Below are positions 33,487-42,319 of a stretch of DNA of 64,000 bases, in pieces (within the stretch, counting starts at the first letter, position 1; each line of letters starts with the position of its first letter). The notes below the pieces were generated by a model. That model worked only from the letters and a program-made list of their open reading frames with translations, was not told the DNA's origin and did not search any database. The position numbers were made by a program, and so were the translations under genes. Location: contig NZ_CP135052.1 of assembly GCF_029193595.2 (NCBI RefSeq), positions 1,612,001 through 1,676,000 on the forward strand, in the 5' to 3' direction. The stretch comes from Providencia hangzhouensis (lineage in GTDB: Bacteria; Pseudomonadota; Gammaproteobacteria; Enterobacterales; Enterobacteriaceae).

Positions 33487-34824
33487 CTAGCTTTTATCGC
33501 TAGCTGTTGGTATAGAAGGGCTAGCAGGAGTACGACGTTTACCAATATTTTTCTTATCGCGATGGCGTACTTTTTCTTTTTTCTTAGCTTGTTCTTCTTT
33601 TTTCTTTTCTTTACGCTTAGCAAGCACTTTCTTCGACGGTTTTGGCTTATTTAGCATCGCTTCTGAAGGGGCTTTAGTTGTTGGACGTAAAGAATCAACC
33701 ACACGAATTTTGATAGGTTCTTCAATATAACGAGTAATTTTACCCAATAATGGGAAGTCATGCGCTTCGACTAAGGAAATTGCGGTTCCTTTACGTCCAG
33801 CTCGGCCGGTACGGCCAATACGGTGCAAATACACATCTGCAGTTCTAGGTAAGTCAAAGTTAAAAACATGGCTAACGTTTTCGATATCTAAGCCACGGGA
33901 AGCAACATCTGTTGCAACGAGTACTTTAACTTGGCCATCAACTAGGCGACGTACCGCTTCATTACGCTTAGCCTGCGGCATTTCACCTTCAAGATAACAA
34001 GGTTCGATACCCGCTTCACGTAACCATTGGACTAATTCGCGCAAACGCTCACGCTTACGCACAAAGACGATAGCTTTGGTGACTTCATCTTGTTTTAACA
34101 AATGGCACAGTAATGCCGTTTTATGCTCTAGTGTGTCAGCACGGTAATGAAATTGCTGAATTTTTTTACGTTCACGGCGTGAAGGGTCGGCGTCAATTTC
34201 AATTGGGTCTTCTAATAAGCGCTCAGCAAAGTCACGAATAGCTTCGCCTTCAAGAGTTGCAGAAAACAGCATGGTCTGCTTGCGCCAGCGCGTTTCGCCT
34301 GCAATTGTTTCTATGTCATTGGCAAAACCCATGTCGAGCATGCGGTCAGCTTCGTCGAGGATCAAAATCTCAACTGCTCGGCAGTCAAAGTTTTCTTCTT
34401 TAATATATTGGAGTAGACGGCCTGTTGTTGCGACGACAATGTCTTGATTTTCGCTGAAAACTTCAGCGTGATTCATATAAGCAACACCACCCGTGATTGT
34501 TGCAATATCGAGGTGATTATGGGCACATAATTCTTTTGCTTGGTCAGCAACCTGCATGGCTAATTCACGAGTTGGCGTGACAACTAGAACGCGAGGTGGC
34601 CCTGATTTCTTTCTAGGGAAATCAAGTAAATGTTGGATCGCAGGTAGTAAAAACGCGGCGGTTTTACCTGTACCTGTCGGGGCTGAACCTAATACATCGC
34701 GGCCATCCATTGCAGCAGGAATAGCTGCCGCTTGAATCGCGGTTGGACGTTGATAGCCTTTATCTGAAAGCGCATCAATTAGGCTTTCATCAAGTTCAAG
34801 TTCAGTAAAAGTGGATGCAGTCAT
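33487..34824 (-). CDS. srmB: DEAD-box RNA helicase SrmB
   Basis: The protein has 445 residues. It helps early assembly of the 50S ribosomal subunit. The motifs are in order: Q motif (GYQRPTAIQ), APTGTGKT, PTRELA, DEAD (LDEADRMLDMGF), SAT, RGLD and HRIGRTGRAGR. After residue 375 comes a lysine-rich tail (KKEKKKEEQAKKKEKVRHRDKK) that binds RNA. It is convergent with the lipase gene. Confidence 0.95.
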   Translation of the reverse strand: MTASTFTELELDESLIDALSDKGYQRPTAIQAAAIPAAMDGRDVLGSAPTGTGKTAAFLLPAIQHLLDFPRKKSGPPRVLVVTPTRELAMQVADQAKELCAHNHLDIATITGGVAYMNHAEVFSENQDIVVATTGRLLQYIKEENFDCRAVEILILDEADRMLDMGFANDIETIAGETRWRKQTMLFSATLEGEAIRDFAERLLEDPIEIDADPSRRERKKIQQFHYRADTLEHKTALLCHLLKQDEVTKAIVFVRKRERLRELVQWLREAGIEPCYLEGEMPQAKRNEAVRRLVDGQVKVLVATDVASRGLDIENVSHVFNFDLPRTADVYLHRIGRTGRAGRKGTAISLVEAHDFPLLGKITRYIEEPIKIRVVDSLRPTTKAPSEAMLNKPKPSKKVLAKRKEKKKEEQAKKKEKVRHRDKKNIGKRRTPASPSIPTASDKS

Positions 34825-34975
34825 GATATACCTCTATTTGGGGCGCTGATTATAAACAGGTTAGCAAAATTGTTCACCTGAAAAAATCAGCTTTGCTCAA
34901 GTGTAACTGTTTTCACTGTGGACAGGGAGCGATATATCAATGTATGTGAGTGAAATATAGAGAAGATAAATAATT

Positions 34976-35002
34976 GAAGGAGGAAAGAGCTTTTCCTCCT
35001 TC
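34976..35002 (-). terminator. Hairpin after gltS
   Basis: GAAGGAGGAAA pairs with TTTTCCTCCTTC around GAGC, placed just past the gltS stop. The T tract on the minus strand is weak. Confidence 0.6.
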
Positions 35003-35015
35003 ATGCTTATCTAAC

Positions 35016-36221
35016 TTAGCTAAGTATATTAATTAACCATGTATGATAAGGAATACCAACTAAGTCAATGAGCACGGCACCACTGAGTGGCACAATCATG
35101 AAAGCTTTCATTGACACTTGTTTGTAACGTTCACAAACAGAGGACATATTCGCCATTGCATTTGGCGTCGCACCTAAGCCGTGCCCCATTAGGCCTGCAC
35201 ACATTACTGCGGCATCGTAGTTTTTGCCTAATAAGCGGAAAATGACAAAGACAACTAATAGAATTAAAATAATCACTTGCGCCAATAGAATGGTGAATAA
35301 TGGCAAAGCAACAGCTTTTAGCTCCCATATTTTCAATGACATCATCGCCATAGTCAAAAATAGGCCAAGCGAAACTTCAGAGATAAGGTCAACCGACTTT
35401 TGGTTAATACGGAATAATTCTACTTGGTCATTAATATTGCGAATAACAATCGCAATGATCATTGCTCCAACATAGCTCGGCAAAGAAAACCCGGTTGCTT
35501 TGGTAAATTGCGCTGAAGCGAATTGACCAATAACCATAATTCCAAGAACAAGTGCTAGCATTTTTAAAAAGGCGTGAGCATCGATGGATTCAATTTTTCC
35601 AGCAATGGTTTCAGGAACTTGAACTCGCTCAACATTTTCATCAGCTTTAATCTGCACGTTAAATTTCTTAATTAAGAACGTTGCAATCGGACCACCAAGT
35701 AAACTTCCTGTAATTAGGCCGAATGTTGCTGCGGCAATTGCGGCAACCGTTGCGGATTGCACGCCAAGGCCCTCAGCCATGCCACCAAAGGCTGCTGCAC
35801 CACCATGTCCCCCAGTAAGAGAAACGCCACCAGCCATGATACCAATAACGGGATCAACACCGAGTAAATGAGCAAGGCCTGCACCAAAGGTGTCTTGGAA
35901 AATAACCACAAACCAGCAGATAAACAGGTAGATAAAGAGTAACCGACCACCACTTTTTAAAATACGGAAGCTGCCGTCAATACCAATAGTGGTAAAGAAA
36001 GCGACCATTAAGAAGGTTTGTAAACTGGTATCAAAATTGATTTCGGCCAGATTAAATGATTTGAGCCCCCAAATAATCAAACTAACCAGAAAGCCGCCAA
36101 TGACGGGAGAAGGGATACAAAAGCGCTGTAGCCATTCGATACGTTTCTTTAAGTGGATCCCCATGAGTAAGCAGATCACCGTTAGGAAGAGGGTGGAGAG
36201 TGTGTCGAGGTGTAGAATCAT
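35016..36221 (-). CDS. gltS: Sodium/glutamate symporter GltS
   Basis: The protein has 401 residues and ten or so membrane segments in two inverted halves. Each half has a glycine-rich reentrant loop: GGVSLTGGHGGAAAFG (residues 131-146) and MGHGLGATPNAMANM near residue 350. It imports glutamate or aspartate with sodium. The ribosome site AAGGG is inside or beside a long palindromic repeat that covers its 5' leader. It lies between srmB and hutG, unlike in E. coli, and may supply or salvage the glutamate made by HutG. Confidence 0.95.
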   Translation of the reverse strand: MILHLDTLSTLFLTVICLLMGIHLKKRIEWLQRFCIPSPVIGGFLVSLIIWGLKSFNLAEINFDTSLQTFLMVAFFTTIGIDGSFRILKSGGRLLFIYLFICWFVVIFQDTFGAGLAHLLGVDPVIGIMAGGVSLTGGHGGAAAFGGMAEGLGVQSATVAAIAAATFGLITGSLLGGPIATFLIKKFNVQIKADENVERVQVPETIAGKIESIDAHAFLKMLALVLGIMVIGQFASAQFTKATGFSLPSYVGAMIIAIVIRNINDQVELFRINQKSVDLISEVSLGLFLTMAMMSLKIWELKAVALPLFTILLAQVIILILLVVFVIFRLLGKNYDAAVMCAGLMGHGLGATPNAMANMSSVCERYKQVSMKAFMIVPLSGAVLIDLVGIPYHTWLINILS

Positions 36222-36230
36222 ATTTTTCCC

Positions 36231-36361
36231 TTTTTAACTGTTGTCTTTCACGCTACAGCGTTGTTGGCCGCGCTCCGTTACCCTAGTCACATACTTTTGT
36301 ATGCTCCTAGGGATAACGTCACTTGCCGCCTAGCTGTAACGCGAAATTCAATAGTTAAAAA
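36231..36361. repeat. 131-bp imperfect palindromic intergenic repeat
   Basis: The outer ends TTTTTAACTG (36231-36240) and AGTTAAAAA (36353-36361) are inverted. Inner parts also match: ACGCTACAGC with GCTGTAACGC, TTACCCTAG with CTAGGGATAA, and a central CATACTTTTGTATG. The whole can fold into one long hairpin. Its size and build are like ERIC/MITE-type intergenic repeats of Enterobacterales. One end lies in the gltS ribosome-site region, so it is in the gltS leader and may affect its mRNA. Confidence 0.8.
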
Positions 36362-36493
36362 CCATTAAGTTATTGTGTTACGGCTAGTTTGATAATCAAC
36401 TTCAAAGCTATTTTTATTGTGGTGTTTGAAAATTAATAATCTTAACAGCGTGAGAAACAGTGTATTTATCAGTCGAGTTGTTGTGTTGTTTTA

Positions 36494-37411
36494 TTAGAAT
36501 AAATATTGGTATATCAAATAAGCCGCGAGTTTGGCGGTATGGTTGTCAATATCAAATTCAGGATTACATTCTGCGATATCAAAAACCGCAATTTTTTGGC
36601 TGCTCTTGATAATGGCAAACAATTCATCAAAAATTTCAGTAGAAATGCCTTTTGGCGCTGGTGCACTAACGCCCGGCGCAATAGCAGCAGAAAAGACATC
36701 TAAATCAACGGTGACATATAAATATTCTACTTCGTCAATAAATTTTTTAATTTTTTCAATCGCTTGAGGCAGCTTGGAATAAGCGAGTTCTTTATCGCGG
36801 ATATATTGGCAACCTAGCGTATCTGCGGTATCGAATAATATTTTTGTATTGCCATGATCTGCGATGCCTAAACATAAATATTTGAAAGAGCGTTGGTGTT
36901 GCTGGCACAACATGGCTGATTGTAAAAATGGAGTGCCAGAAGTGGCGACAGGGGCTTCACGCAAATCAAAATGTGCATCAAAGTTAATAATACCAATCGT
37001 TTTACCCGCTTGATGTTGTTCAACGTAGTCAAACAGGCCCTGGAAGCTCGCAAATGCAACTTCATGACCGCCGCCAAGGACAATCGGTTTTTGGTTATCT
37101 GCGAGGAGGGCGATAAGTTGGTCGGATAAACGGCGCTGTGCTGCTTCTAAATTGCCATCATCACAGCGAATTGTACCGACATCTTTGATTGCAAGTGGTT
37201 GATGAATAGGCAAACCTGCCAGTTGATGACGAATTGCATCAGGGCCTGCTTTTGCACCTTGGCGGCCTTTATTGCGTCGGACGCCCTCATCAGAAGCAAA
37301 ACCAATTAATGCAAACTTGGCAGGTGTGTGTTTATTAATGACTTGGTGGATGCGCAAATGTTCTTGCGTTTCACCATCTGTGCGCCCTTGCCATTGGAAA
37401 GGTTGTGTCAT
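36494..37411 (-). CDS. hutG: Formimidoylglutamase
   Basis: The protein has 305 residues, of the arginase/agmatinase fold. The metal-binding motifs are GGGHEVAFA (residues 112-120), NFDAHFD and VDLDVF. Together with the WQGRTDGE start these fit HutG, which hydrolyses N-formimidoyl-L-glutamate to glutamate and formamide in histidine breakdown. The other hut genes are not in the window. It follows the IclR-type regulator by two bases, so they form one transcript. Another ureohydrolase specificity is possible. Confidence 0.85.
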   Translation of the reverse strand: MTQPFQWQGRTDGETQEHLRIHQVINKHTPAKFALIGFASDEGVRRNKGRQGAKAGPDAIRHQLAGLPIHQPLAIKDVGTIRCDDGNLEAAQRRLSDQLIALLADNQKPIVLGGGHEVAFASFQGLFDYVEQHQAGKTIGIINFDAHFDLREAPVATSGTPFLQSAMLCQQHQRSFKYLCLGIADHGNTKILFDTADTLGCQYIRDKELAYSKLPQAIEKIKKFIDEVEYLYVTVDLDVFSAAIAPGVSAPAPKGISTEIFDELFAIIKSSQKIAVFDIAECNPEFDIDNHTAKLAAYLIYQYLF

Positions 37412-37413
37412 AG

Positions 37414-38145
37414 TTACTCCAAGTTAATTAATTTAGTGATGTTATGCGCTGTTTGGCAGGTGTGCGTGATAAATTCATCCACGCGATGTGTAGAACGAAA
37501 TTCAGGTGCCATAACTGAAACGACAGCTAACACATCATTACCTTTGAAAATCGGTGCAGAAACACCCAGTACGCCTTCATCGATTTCACTCACAGACATG
37601 CCGTAACCTTGTTTGCGTATCTGTTGTAAATCTTGTTGTAGCTTTATTTTTTGTTGTTCAGTGGTTAACTGCTTTGTATGAGCTTCAAGTACTTGGTTTT
37701 GATAGAGTTCATGACGAAAAGCTAACAATGTTTTCGCACTTGCTCCTTTAACTAAAGTATTGCCCCGGCCAATAATAAAAGAGCAGCGCAGCGCTTGTTC
37801 ACTCTCAATCATGTCGACACAAATGGTCTCTCGTAAATTTGAGGTGATAATCGCCACGGTTTCTTGGGTTTTTTTCGCTAAAGTTTGCAGCTCTTGTTTA
37901 GACGCGCTCATCAATAAACTGTGGTGATAGTATTTTTCTTGATTTTTGATACTCTGCGAGCCAACACAGTATGTTCCATATTGTTTTGCGTGAGATACAA
38001 ATTCCCAATCTATAAGAATTGTTAGTAAACGATAGACGGTTGATAATGGGATCTCTAACGCTGATGAGATAGACTGTGGCGTCACTGGAGATGCGCAAGT
38101 TGTGATGTAAGACAAGATGTCTAAGGTTCTATTTATACTGTTCAT
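37414..38145 (-). CDS. IclR-family transcriptional regulator
   Basis: The protein has 243 residues. The N-terminal winged helix (INRTLDILSYITTCASPVTPQSISSALEIPLSTVYRLLTILIDWEFV) is typical of IclR. The C-terminal effector domain has VKGASAKTLLAF and GYGMSVSEIDEGVLGVSAPIF. It lies two bases upstream of hutG. A 31-base perfect palindrome 47 bases before its start is its likely own operator. The ligand could be a histidine-degradation intermediate; that is inference. Confidence 0.88.
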   Translation of the reverse strand: MNSINRTLDILSYITTCASPVTPQSISSALEIPLSTVYRLLTILIDWEFVSHAKQYGTYCVGSQSIKNQEKYYHHSLLMSASKQELQTLAKKTQETVAIITSNLRETICVDMIESEQALRCSFIIGRGNTLVKGASAKTLLAFRHELYQNQVLEAHTKQLTTEQQKIKLQQDLQQIRKQGYGMSVSEIDEGVLGVSAPIFKGNDVLAVVSVMAPEFRSTHRVDEFITHTCQTAHNITKLINLE

Positions 38146-38191
38146 GGCATCTCCTTTTTTTCGAACTTATCAGTAAATTTTTTTCGTCTCA

Positions 38192-38222
38192 AATATAATT
38201 CTCATATTATGAGAATTATATT
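38192..38222. promoter_or_regulatory. 31-base perfect palindrome, likely operator
   Basis: The left arm AATATAATTCTCATA (38192-38206) and right arm TATGAGAATTATATT (38208-38222) are exact reverse complements around a single T. A further half-like TATGAGAATG begins at 38261. It lies between the divergent IclR gene and trmN. Confidence 0.7.
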
Positions 38223-38303
38223 GTAGCAAATAGGTTAAATTATGACTTTTATTTGCTTAGTATGAGAATGTTCGAACAAGTATTAGTCAATTAGAGTGTT
38301 TGC

Positions 38304-39038
38304 ATGTGTAAGCAAAAAAAGAATTACCGTAAAGGCGGTTTTACGTTTAAACAGTTTTTTGTGGCTCATGACCGATGTGCGATGAAAGTGGGGACGGATG
38401 GTGTGCTATTGGGGGCTTGGGCTCCTGTAGGCGGTGTTCAATCTGTATTGGATATAGGTAGCGGTAGTGGATTAATAGCATTGATGCTAGCACAAAGAAA
38501 TGCAATGTTATGTGTTGATGCCGTCGAGTTAGATAATGACGCGGCAGTGCAAGCACAAGAAAATTTTATTGAATCACCATGGGCGGATCGTTTACATGTC
38601 ATCAATCAAGACATTGTGAGTTACAGCCAGCTGTCATCGGTTCAATATGATTTGATTGTTAGTAACCCACCTTACTTTGAACCTGCGGTTGCGTGTCGGG
38701 ATGAAAAACGAGACCAAGCGAGATATACCGCGACATTAACTCATGATGTATTACTCGAAAGTGCAAAATCCTGTCTTACATCTCATGGACTATTTTGTTT
38801 AGTGCTGCCCTATGAAGTTGGTGAAAAAATACAGAAGATGGCTGAGAATTCAGGTTGGTTTACCGCTTTTCGCGTCAATGTTAGTGATAAACCTACAACG
38901 GTCTACCATCGCATGCTATTGGGCATTCAACTGCAAGAGATACAAACACAAGTGACATCGCTGGCACTCAAAGATGAAAAGGGTGAGTATACCGATGAAT
39001 TTTGTAAACTAATTCAGCCATTTTATGTGAAATATTAA
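38304..39038 (+). CDS. trmN: tRNA1(Val) adenine-37 N6-methyltransferase
   Basis: The protein has 244 residues, the E. coli YfiC family. The SAM-binding motif LDIGSGSGLIALMLAQR lies near residue 50 and the catalytic NPPYF (VSNPPYFEPAV) near residue 120. The start MCKQKKNYRKGGFTFKQFFVAHDRCAMKVGTDGVLLGAW is typical. It modifies A37 of a valine tRNA. It is convergent with nadB, 30 bases apart. Confidence 0.94.
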   Translation: MCKQKKNYRKGGFTFKQFFVAHDRCAMKVGTDGVLLGAWAPVGGVQSVLDIGSGSGLIALMLAQRNAMLCVDAVELDNDAAVQAQENFIESPWADRLHVINQDIVSYSQLSSVQYDLIVSNPPYFEPAVACRDEKRDQARYTATLTHDVLLESAKSCLTSHGLFCLVLPYEVGEKIQKMAENSGWFTAFRVNVSDKPTTVYHRMLLGIQLQEIQTQVTSLALKDEKGEYTDEFCKLIQPFYVKY

Positions 39039-39058
39039 AGCCGGCTCAAAGGCCGGCC
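39038..39058. terminator. Hairpin between trmN and nadB
   Basis: AAAGCCGGC-tcaaa-GGCCGGC forms a stem in the 30-base gap between the two convergent genes. There is no T tract, so it may act in mRNA end protection. Confidence 0.5.
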
Positions 39059-39068
39059 CTAGCTCACG

Positions 39069-40664
39069 TTATTCAGGTTTTAAAATAGTGGGGCCTGAAT
39101 TAGGAAGTGGTTCTGGGTAATCCAAGGTGTAATGTAATCCACGGCTTTCTTTGCGTTCTAATGCACAACGAACCATTAATTCAGCGACTTGAACTAGGTT
39201 ACGTAATTCAAGTAAGTTATTTGAAATGCGGAAATTTGCATAGTAGTCGTGAATTTCTTGCTGCAATAGATGGATGCGACGCAGTGCGCGCTCAAGCCGT
39301 TTTGTAGTTCTCACAATTCCCATGTAATCCCACATAAATAAGCGTAATTCATGCCAGTTATGTTGAATAACAACCTGTTCATCTGAGTTATGTACTCGGC
39401 TTTCATCCCATTCAGATAAATAGGGGATTTCGTCGATCTGTTTAATCGTTTTATTAATATTTTCTGCCGCCGCCCAACCATATACCAAGCATTCTAATAG
39501 AGAATTGGATGCCATACGGTTTGCACCATGTAAGCCAGTGTAGCTCACTTCGCCAATTGCATAGAGATTCGTGATATCAGTCATACCCGTTTCATCGACA
39601 ATTACACCACCGCATGTGTAATGGGCCGCTGGGACGATAGGGATGGGCTCTTGAGTGAGGTCTAACCCTAAAGTCATCAATTTCGCATAAATAGTCGGGA
39701 AATGGTTTTTAACGAAATCGCTAGGCTTATGGCTAATGTCCAAATACATGCAATCAGCACCAAGGCGTTTCATTTCATGGTCAATAGCTCGTGCAACAAC
39801 ATCGCGAGGAGCAAGTTCACCGCGATCGTCGTGATCTGGCATAAATCGGCTACCATCAGGACGCTTGAGGTAAGCCCCCTCACCACGTAATGCTTCAGTT
39901 AATAAGAAATTGCGTGCTTGTGGGTGAAATAAACACGTTGGGTGGAATTGATTAAATTCAAGGTTAGCAACACGGCAGCCAGCCCGCCACGCCATTGCGA
40001 TACCATCACCAGAAGAAATATCTGGATTCGTGGTATATTGATAAACTTTAGCCGCGCCGCCCGTTGCTAGAACAATCGTTTTCGCTCGAATGGTTTCAAC
40101 TTGCTCTTTTTGGCGGTTCCATACGTAAGCGCCTAAAATTCGTGGCGATTCAGCCTCATTAGAAAGGATAAGGTCGACGGCATTATAGCGTTCTTTAATA
40201 TGAATGTTTGGGTGGGCAAAAGCGAGGTCAACTAACGTGGTTTCAACTTCTTTTCCTGTGGCATCAGCATGATGGAGGATCCGCCGATGGCTATGGCCAC
40301 CTTCACGGGTTAAATGATACTGTGTTTCACCGCTTTCGGTAATTTCAGTATCGAATAAAACACCTTGGTCGATAAGCCATTGCACGCAATGTTTCGCATT
40401 GGAGGCAATAAACTCAACAGCTTCTTTCTGGCAGATACCTGCACCAGCAATTAGCGTATCTTCTACATGGGATTCGATGCTGTCAGTGTCATCAAAAACG
40501 GCGGCAATACCACCTTGTGCGTAATATGATGCCCCTTCGCTGAGGCTGCTTTTACTGAGAATGGTCACTTGATGAAAAGGGGCGAGCCGTAAGGCAGCTG
40601 AAAGTCCTGCGACACCACTCCCAATGATTAAAATATCAGTGTAATGCTGTGTGGATTCGTTCAT
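39069..40664 (-). CDS. nadB: L-aspartate oxidase
   Basis: The protein has 531 residues from [10 protein letters not shown], the start that aligns with E. coli; an in-frame ATG 12 bases upstream exists. It makes iminoaspartate, the first step of NAD synthesis, with FAD. Seen are the FAD motif [19 protein letters not shown], the active-site [15 protein letters not shown] and the [28 protein letters not shown] stretch. No clear Shine-Dalgarno precedes either start. It is divergent from rpoE. Confidence 0.96.
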   Translation of the reverse strand: MNESTQHYTDILIIGSGVAGLSAALRLAPFHQVTILSKSSLSEGASYYAQGGIAAVFDDTDSIESHVEDTLIAGAGICQKEAVEFIASNAKHCVQWLIDQGVLFDTEITESGETQYHLTREGGHSHRRILHHADATGKEVETTLVDLAFAHPNIHIKERYNAVDLILSNEAESPRILGAYVWNRQKEQVETIRAKTIVLATGGAAKVYQYTTNPDISSGDGIAMAWRAGCRVANLEFNQFHPTCLFHPQARNFLLTEALRGEGAYLKRPDGSRFMPDHDDRGELAPRDVVARAIDHEMKRLGADCMYLDISHKPSDFVKNHFPTIYAKLMTLGLDLTQEPIPIVPAAHYTCGGVIVDETGMTDITNLYAIGEVSYTGLHGANRMASNSLLECLVYGWAAAENINKTIKQIDEIPYLSEWDESRVHNSDEQVVIQHNWHELRLFMWDYMGIVRTTKRLERALRRIHLLQQEIHDYYANFRISNNLLELRNLVQVAELMVRCALERKESRGLHYTLDYPEPLPNSGPTILKPE

Positions 40665-40879
40665 AAGTGTTTGCATGTATATAATAGTATGTATTGAGTT
40701 TTTTATGTTAGCCTATCGAGTGTCCTATTGCTATTAGTGGATGGTTGTTAAGGCACAGTATATTGACCTAGCGCTATTTACGTATTCAAATGCTTTTAGT
40801 GTGATAGCTATCGCAATCGCGCCTAAAATCTGTATGCTGTCTTATAGGCCTGAAAGAATATTATAGGCAGTTGTTTTAA

Positions 40880-40913
40880 TGAGGATCTTTAAGATCGTCT
40901 CAGTAATTTTTTT
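40880..40913 (+). terminator. Terminator-like hairpin in the rpoE leader region
   Basis: TGAG-GATCTT pairs with AAGATC-gt-CTCA, followed by GTAATTTTTTT. It lies between nadB and the sigma-E promoter of rpoE, so it may stop read-through from an upstream promoter or attenuate it. Confidence 0.55.
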
Positions 40914-40954
40914 ATCGGTTTTGTAAATTTTTGACTATTTTTTTAGATTAAATT

Positions 40955-40981
40955 GAACTTCAACGAGTTCTACTACTCAAA
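40955..40981 (+). promoter_or_regulatory. Sigma-E autoregulated promoter of rpoE
   Basis: GAACTT (40955-40960) and TCAAA (40977-40981) spaced by 16 bases match the sigma-E promoter pattern. rpoE is autoregulated in this way in E. coli. Confidence 0.75.
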
Positions 40982-41008
40982 GTAGTGCTTGCTTTAGGAA
41001 GGGAGAAC

Positions 41009-41062
41009 ATGATCAAGTTAACATATTATCGGCCTGAATTCGGGAGATACTTCCTGGAATGA
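41009..41062 (+). CDS. rseD: Leader peptide upstream of rpoE (RseD-like)
   Basis: A 17-codon frame, MIKLTYYRPEFGRYFLE, is preceded by a very strong ribosome site (AGGAAGGGAG). Its TGA overlaps the rpoE ATG by ATGA, while rpoE has no good site of its own. E. coli rpoE is reported to be translationally coupled to an upstream frame called rseD; the position and coupling agree, and the sequence similarity was not checked. The frame is open further up to 40952, so the peptide could be longer with a rare start. Confidence 0.65.
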   Translation: MIKLTYYRPEFGRYFLE

Positions 41063-41637
41063 GCGAGCAACTGACCGACCAGATTTTGGTTGAAAAGGTA
41101 CAAAAAGGCGATCAACAAGCTTTCAACTTATTGGTGATAAAATATCAGCATAAAGTCGCAAGCTTAGTATCCCGCTATGTACCGCAAGCAGATGTGCCTG
41201 ACGTTGCGCAGGAGTCATTTATAAAAGCTTATCGCGCCATTGGTTCGTTTCGTGGTGACAGCGCATTTTATACTTGGCTTTATCGGATTGCGGTAAATAC
41301 AGCTAAAAATTATTTAGTTGCCCAAGATAGACGCCCACCTGCGTCGGACTTGGAAGCGAGTGATGCAGAAAACTTTGAAACCGCTGGTGCCTTAAAAGAA
41401 ATTTCGAACCCAGAGAACTTAATGTTGTCTGATGAATTAAAGAAAGTTGTTTTCCGGACCATCGAATCGCTGCCAGAAGATCTTAGAATGGCAATTACTC
41501 TCCGCGAGTTAGATGGTTTGAGCTATGAAGAAATCGCAGAAATAATGGATTGCCCTGTTGGCACCGTACGTTCTCGTATTTTTAGGGCAAGGGAAGCGAT
41601 TGATAATAAAGTTCAGCCTCTGATTCAACAGTATTAG
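41059..41637 (+). CDS. rpoE: RNA polymerase sigma factor E
   Basis: The protein has 192 residues, almost the E. coli sequence. Region 2 (RYVPQADVPDVAQESFIKAYRAIGSFRGDSAFYTWLYRIAVNTAKNYL) and region 4 (LPEDLRMAITLRELDGLSYEEIAEIMDCPVGTVRSRIFRAR) are intact. It directs the envelope-stress response. It heads rpoE-rseA-rseB-rseC and is read through the overlapping leader peptide. Confidence 0.98.
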   Translation: MSEQLTDQILVEKVQKGDQQAFNLLVIKYQHKVASLVSRYVPQADVPDVAQESFIKAYRAIGSFRGDSAFYTWLYRIAVNTAKNYLVAQDRRPPASDLEASDAENFETAGALKEISNPENLMLSDELKKVVFRTIESLPEDLRMAITLRELDGLSYEEIAEIMDCPVGTVRSRIFRAREAIDNKVQPLIQQY

Positions 41638-41695
41638 TCTGTTAAATCAGTCAATTAAATATAATTGTGATGCAATTAACTGAAGGTAATTGGGC

Positions 41696-42319
41696 ATGCA
41701 AAGAGAGAAACTTTCCGCAATGATGGATGGCGAAGTACTAGACTTAGAACTGGTCAACGCTATTTCACGTGATTCAACGTTAAAACAACGTTGGGAGAGC
41801 TATCATCTTATTCGTGATACTCTGCGTAACGATACTAATGAAGTCATGCACTTCGATATTGCAAGTAAAGTTGCGGCAGCATTAGAGAATGAAGCTGTGC
41901 GTATTAATCCTCAGGTAGTTGTCGAATCGCAGCCAGAGCCTGCGACTTGGGGGGCTTTCCCATTCTGGGGTAAAATTCGTCCTTGGGCGAGCCAGCTGAC
42001 TCAAATTGGTGTTGCAGCTTGTGTGTCTTTGGCGGTTATTGTTGGGGTTCAACAATACAACCAAAGTAATGCCGTTGACTCACCGGTTGATGAGCCAATG
42101 TTTAATACTATTCCTGTTGGTAGCGGGGCGCCAGTTAGCTTAAATATCTCAGATAACCAATTATTTGGTAATGAGCAGCAAATTCAACAAGTTGAGCAAC
42201 AAAATCAACGTATTAATGCGATGCTGCAACAGTATGAAATTGAAAGACGCTCGATGCTTAACCAGCAATATCAAGAGTCTGTAAAACCTGCGTCTTCAGC
42301 AGGAGTTAAATTGCAATAA
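41696..42319 (+). CDS. rseA: Anti-sigma-E factor RseA
   Basis: The protein has 207 residues from ATG (MQREKLSAMMDGE); the TTG two codons earlier is weaker. The cytoplasmic domain (1-100) binds sigma E, one membrane segment follows (about 103-121, LTQIGVAACVSLAVIVGV), then a periplasmic glutamine-rich part that RseB covers. Stress leads to cleavage by DegS and RseP. Its stop overlaps the rseB start by one base. Confidence 0.95.
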   Translation: MQREKLSAMMDGEVLDLELVNAISRDSTLKQRWESYHLIRDTLRNDTNEVMHFDIASKVAAALENEAVRINPQVVVESQPEPATWGAFPFWGKIRPWASQLTQIGVAACVSLAVIVGVQQYNQSNAVDSPVDEPMFNTIPVGSGAPVSLNISDNQLFGNEQQIQQVEQQNQRINAMLQQYEIERRSMLNQQYQESVKPASSAGVKLQ

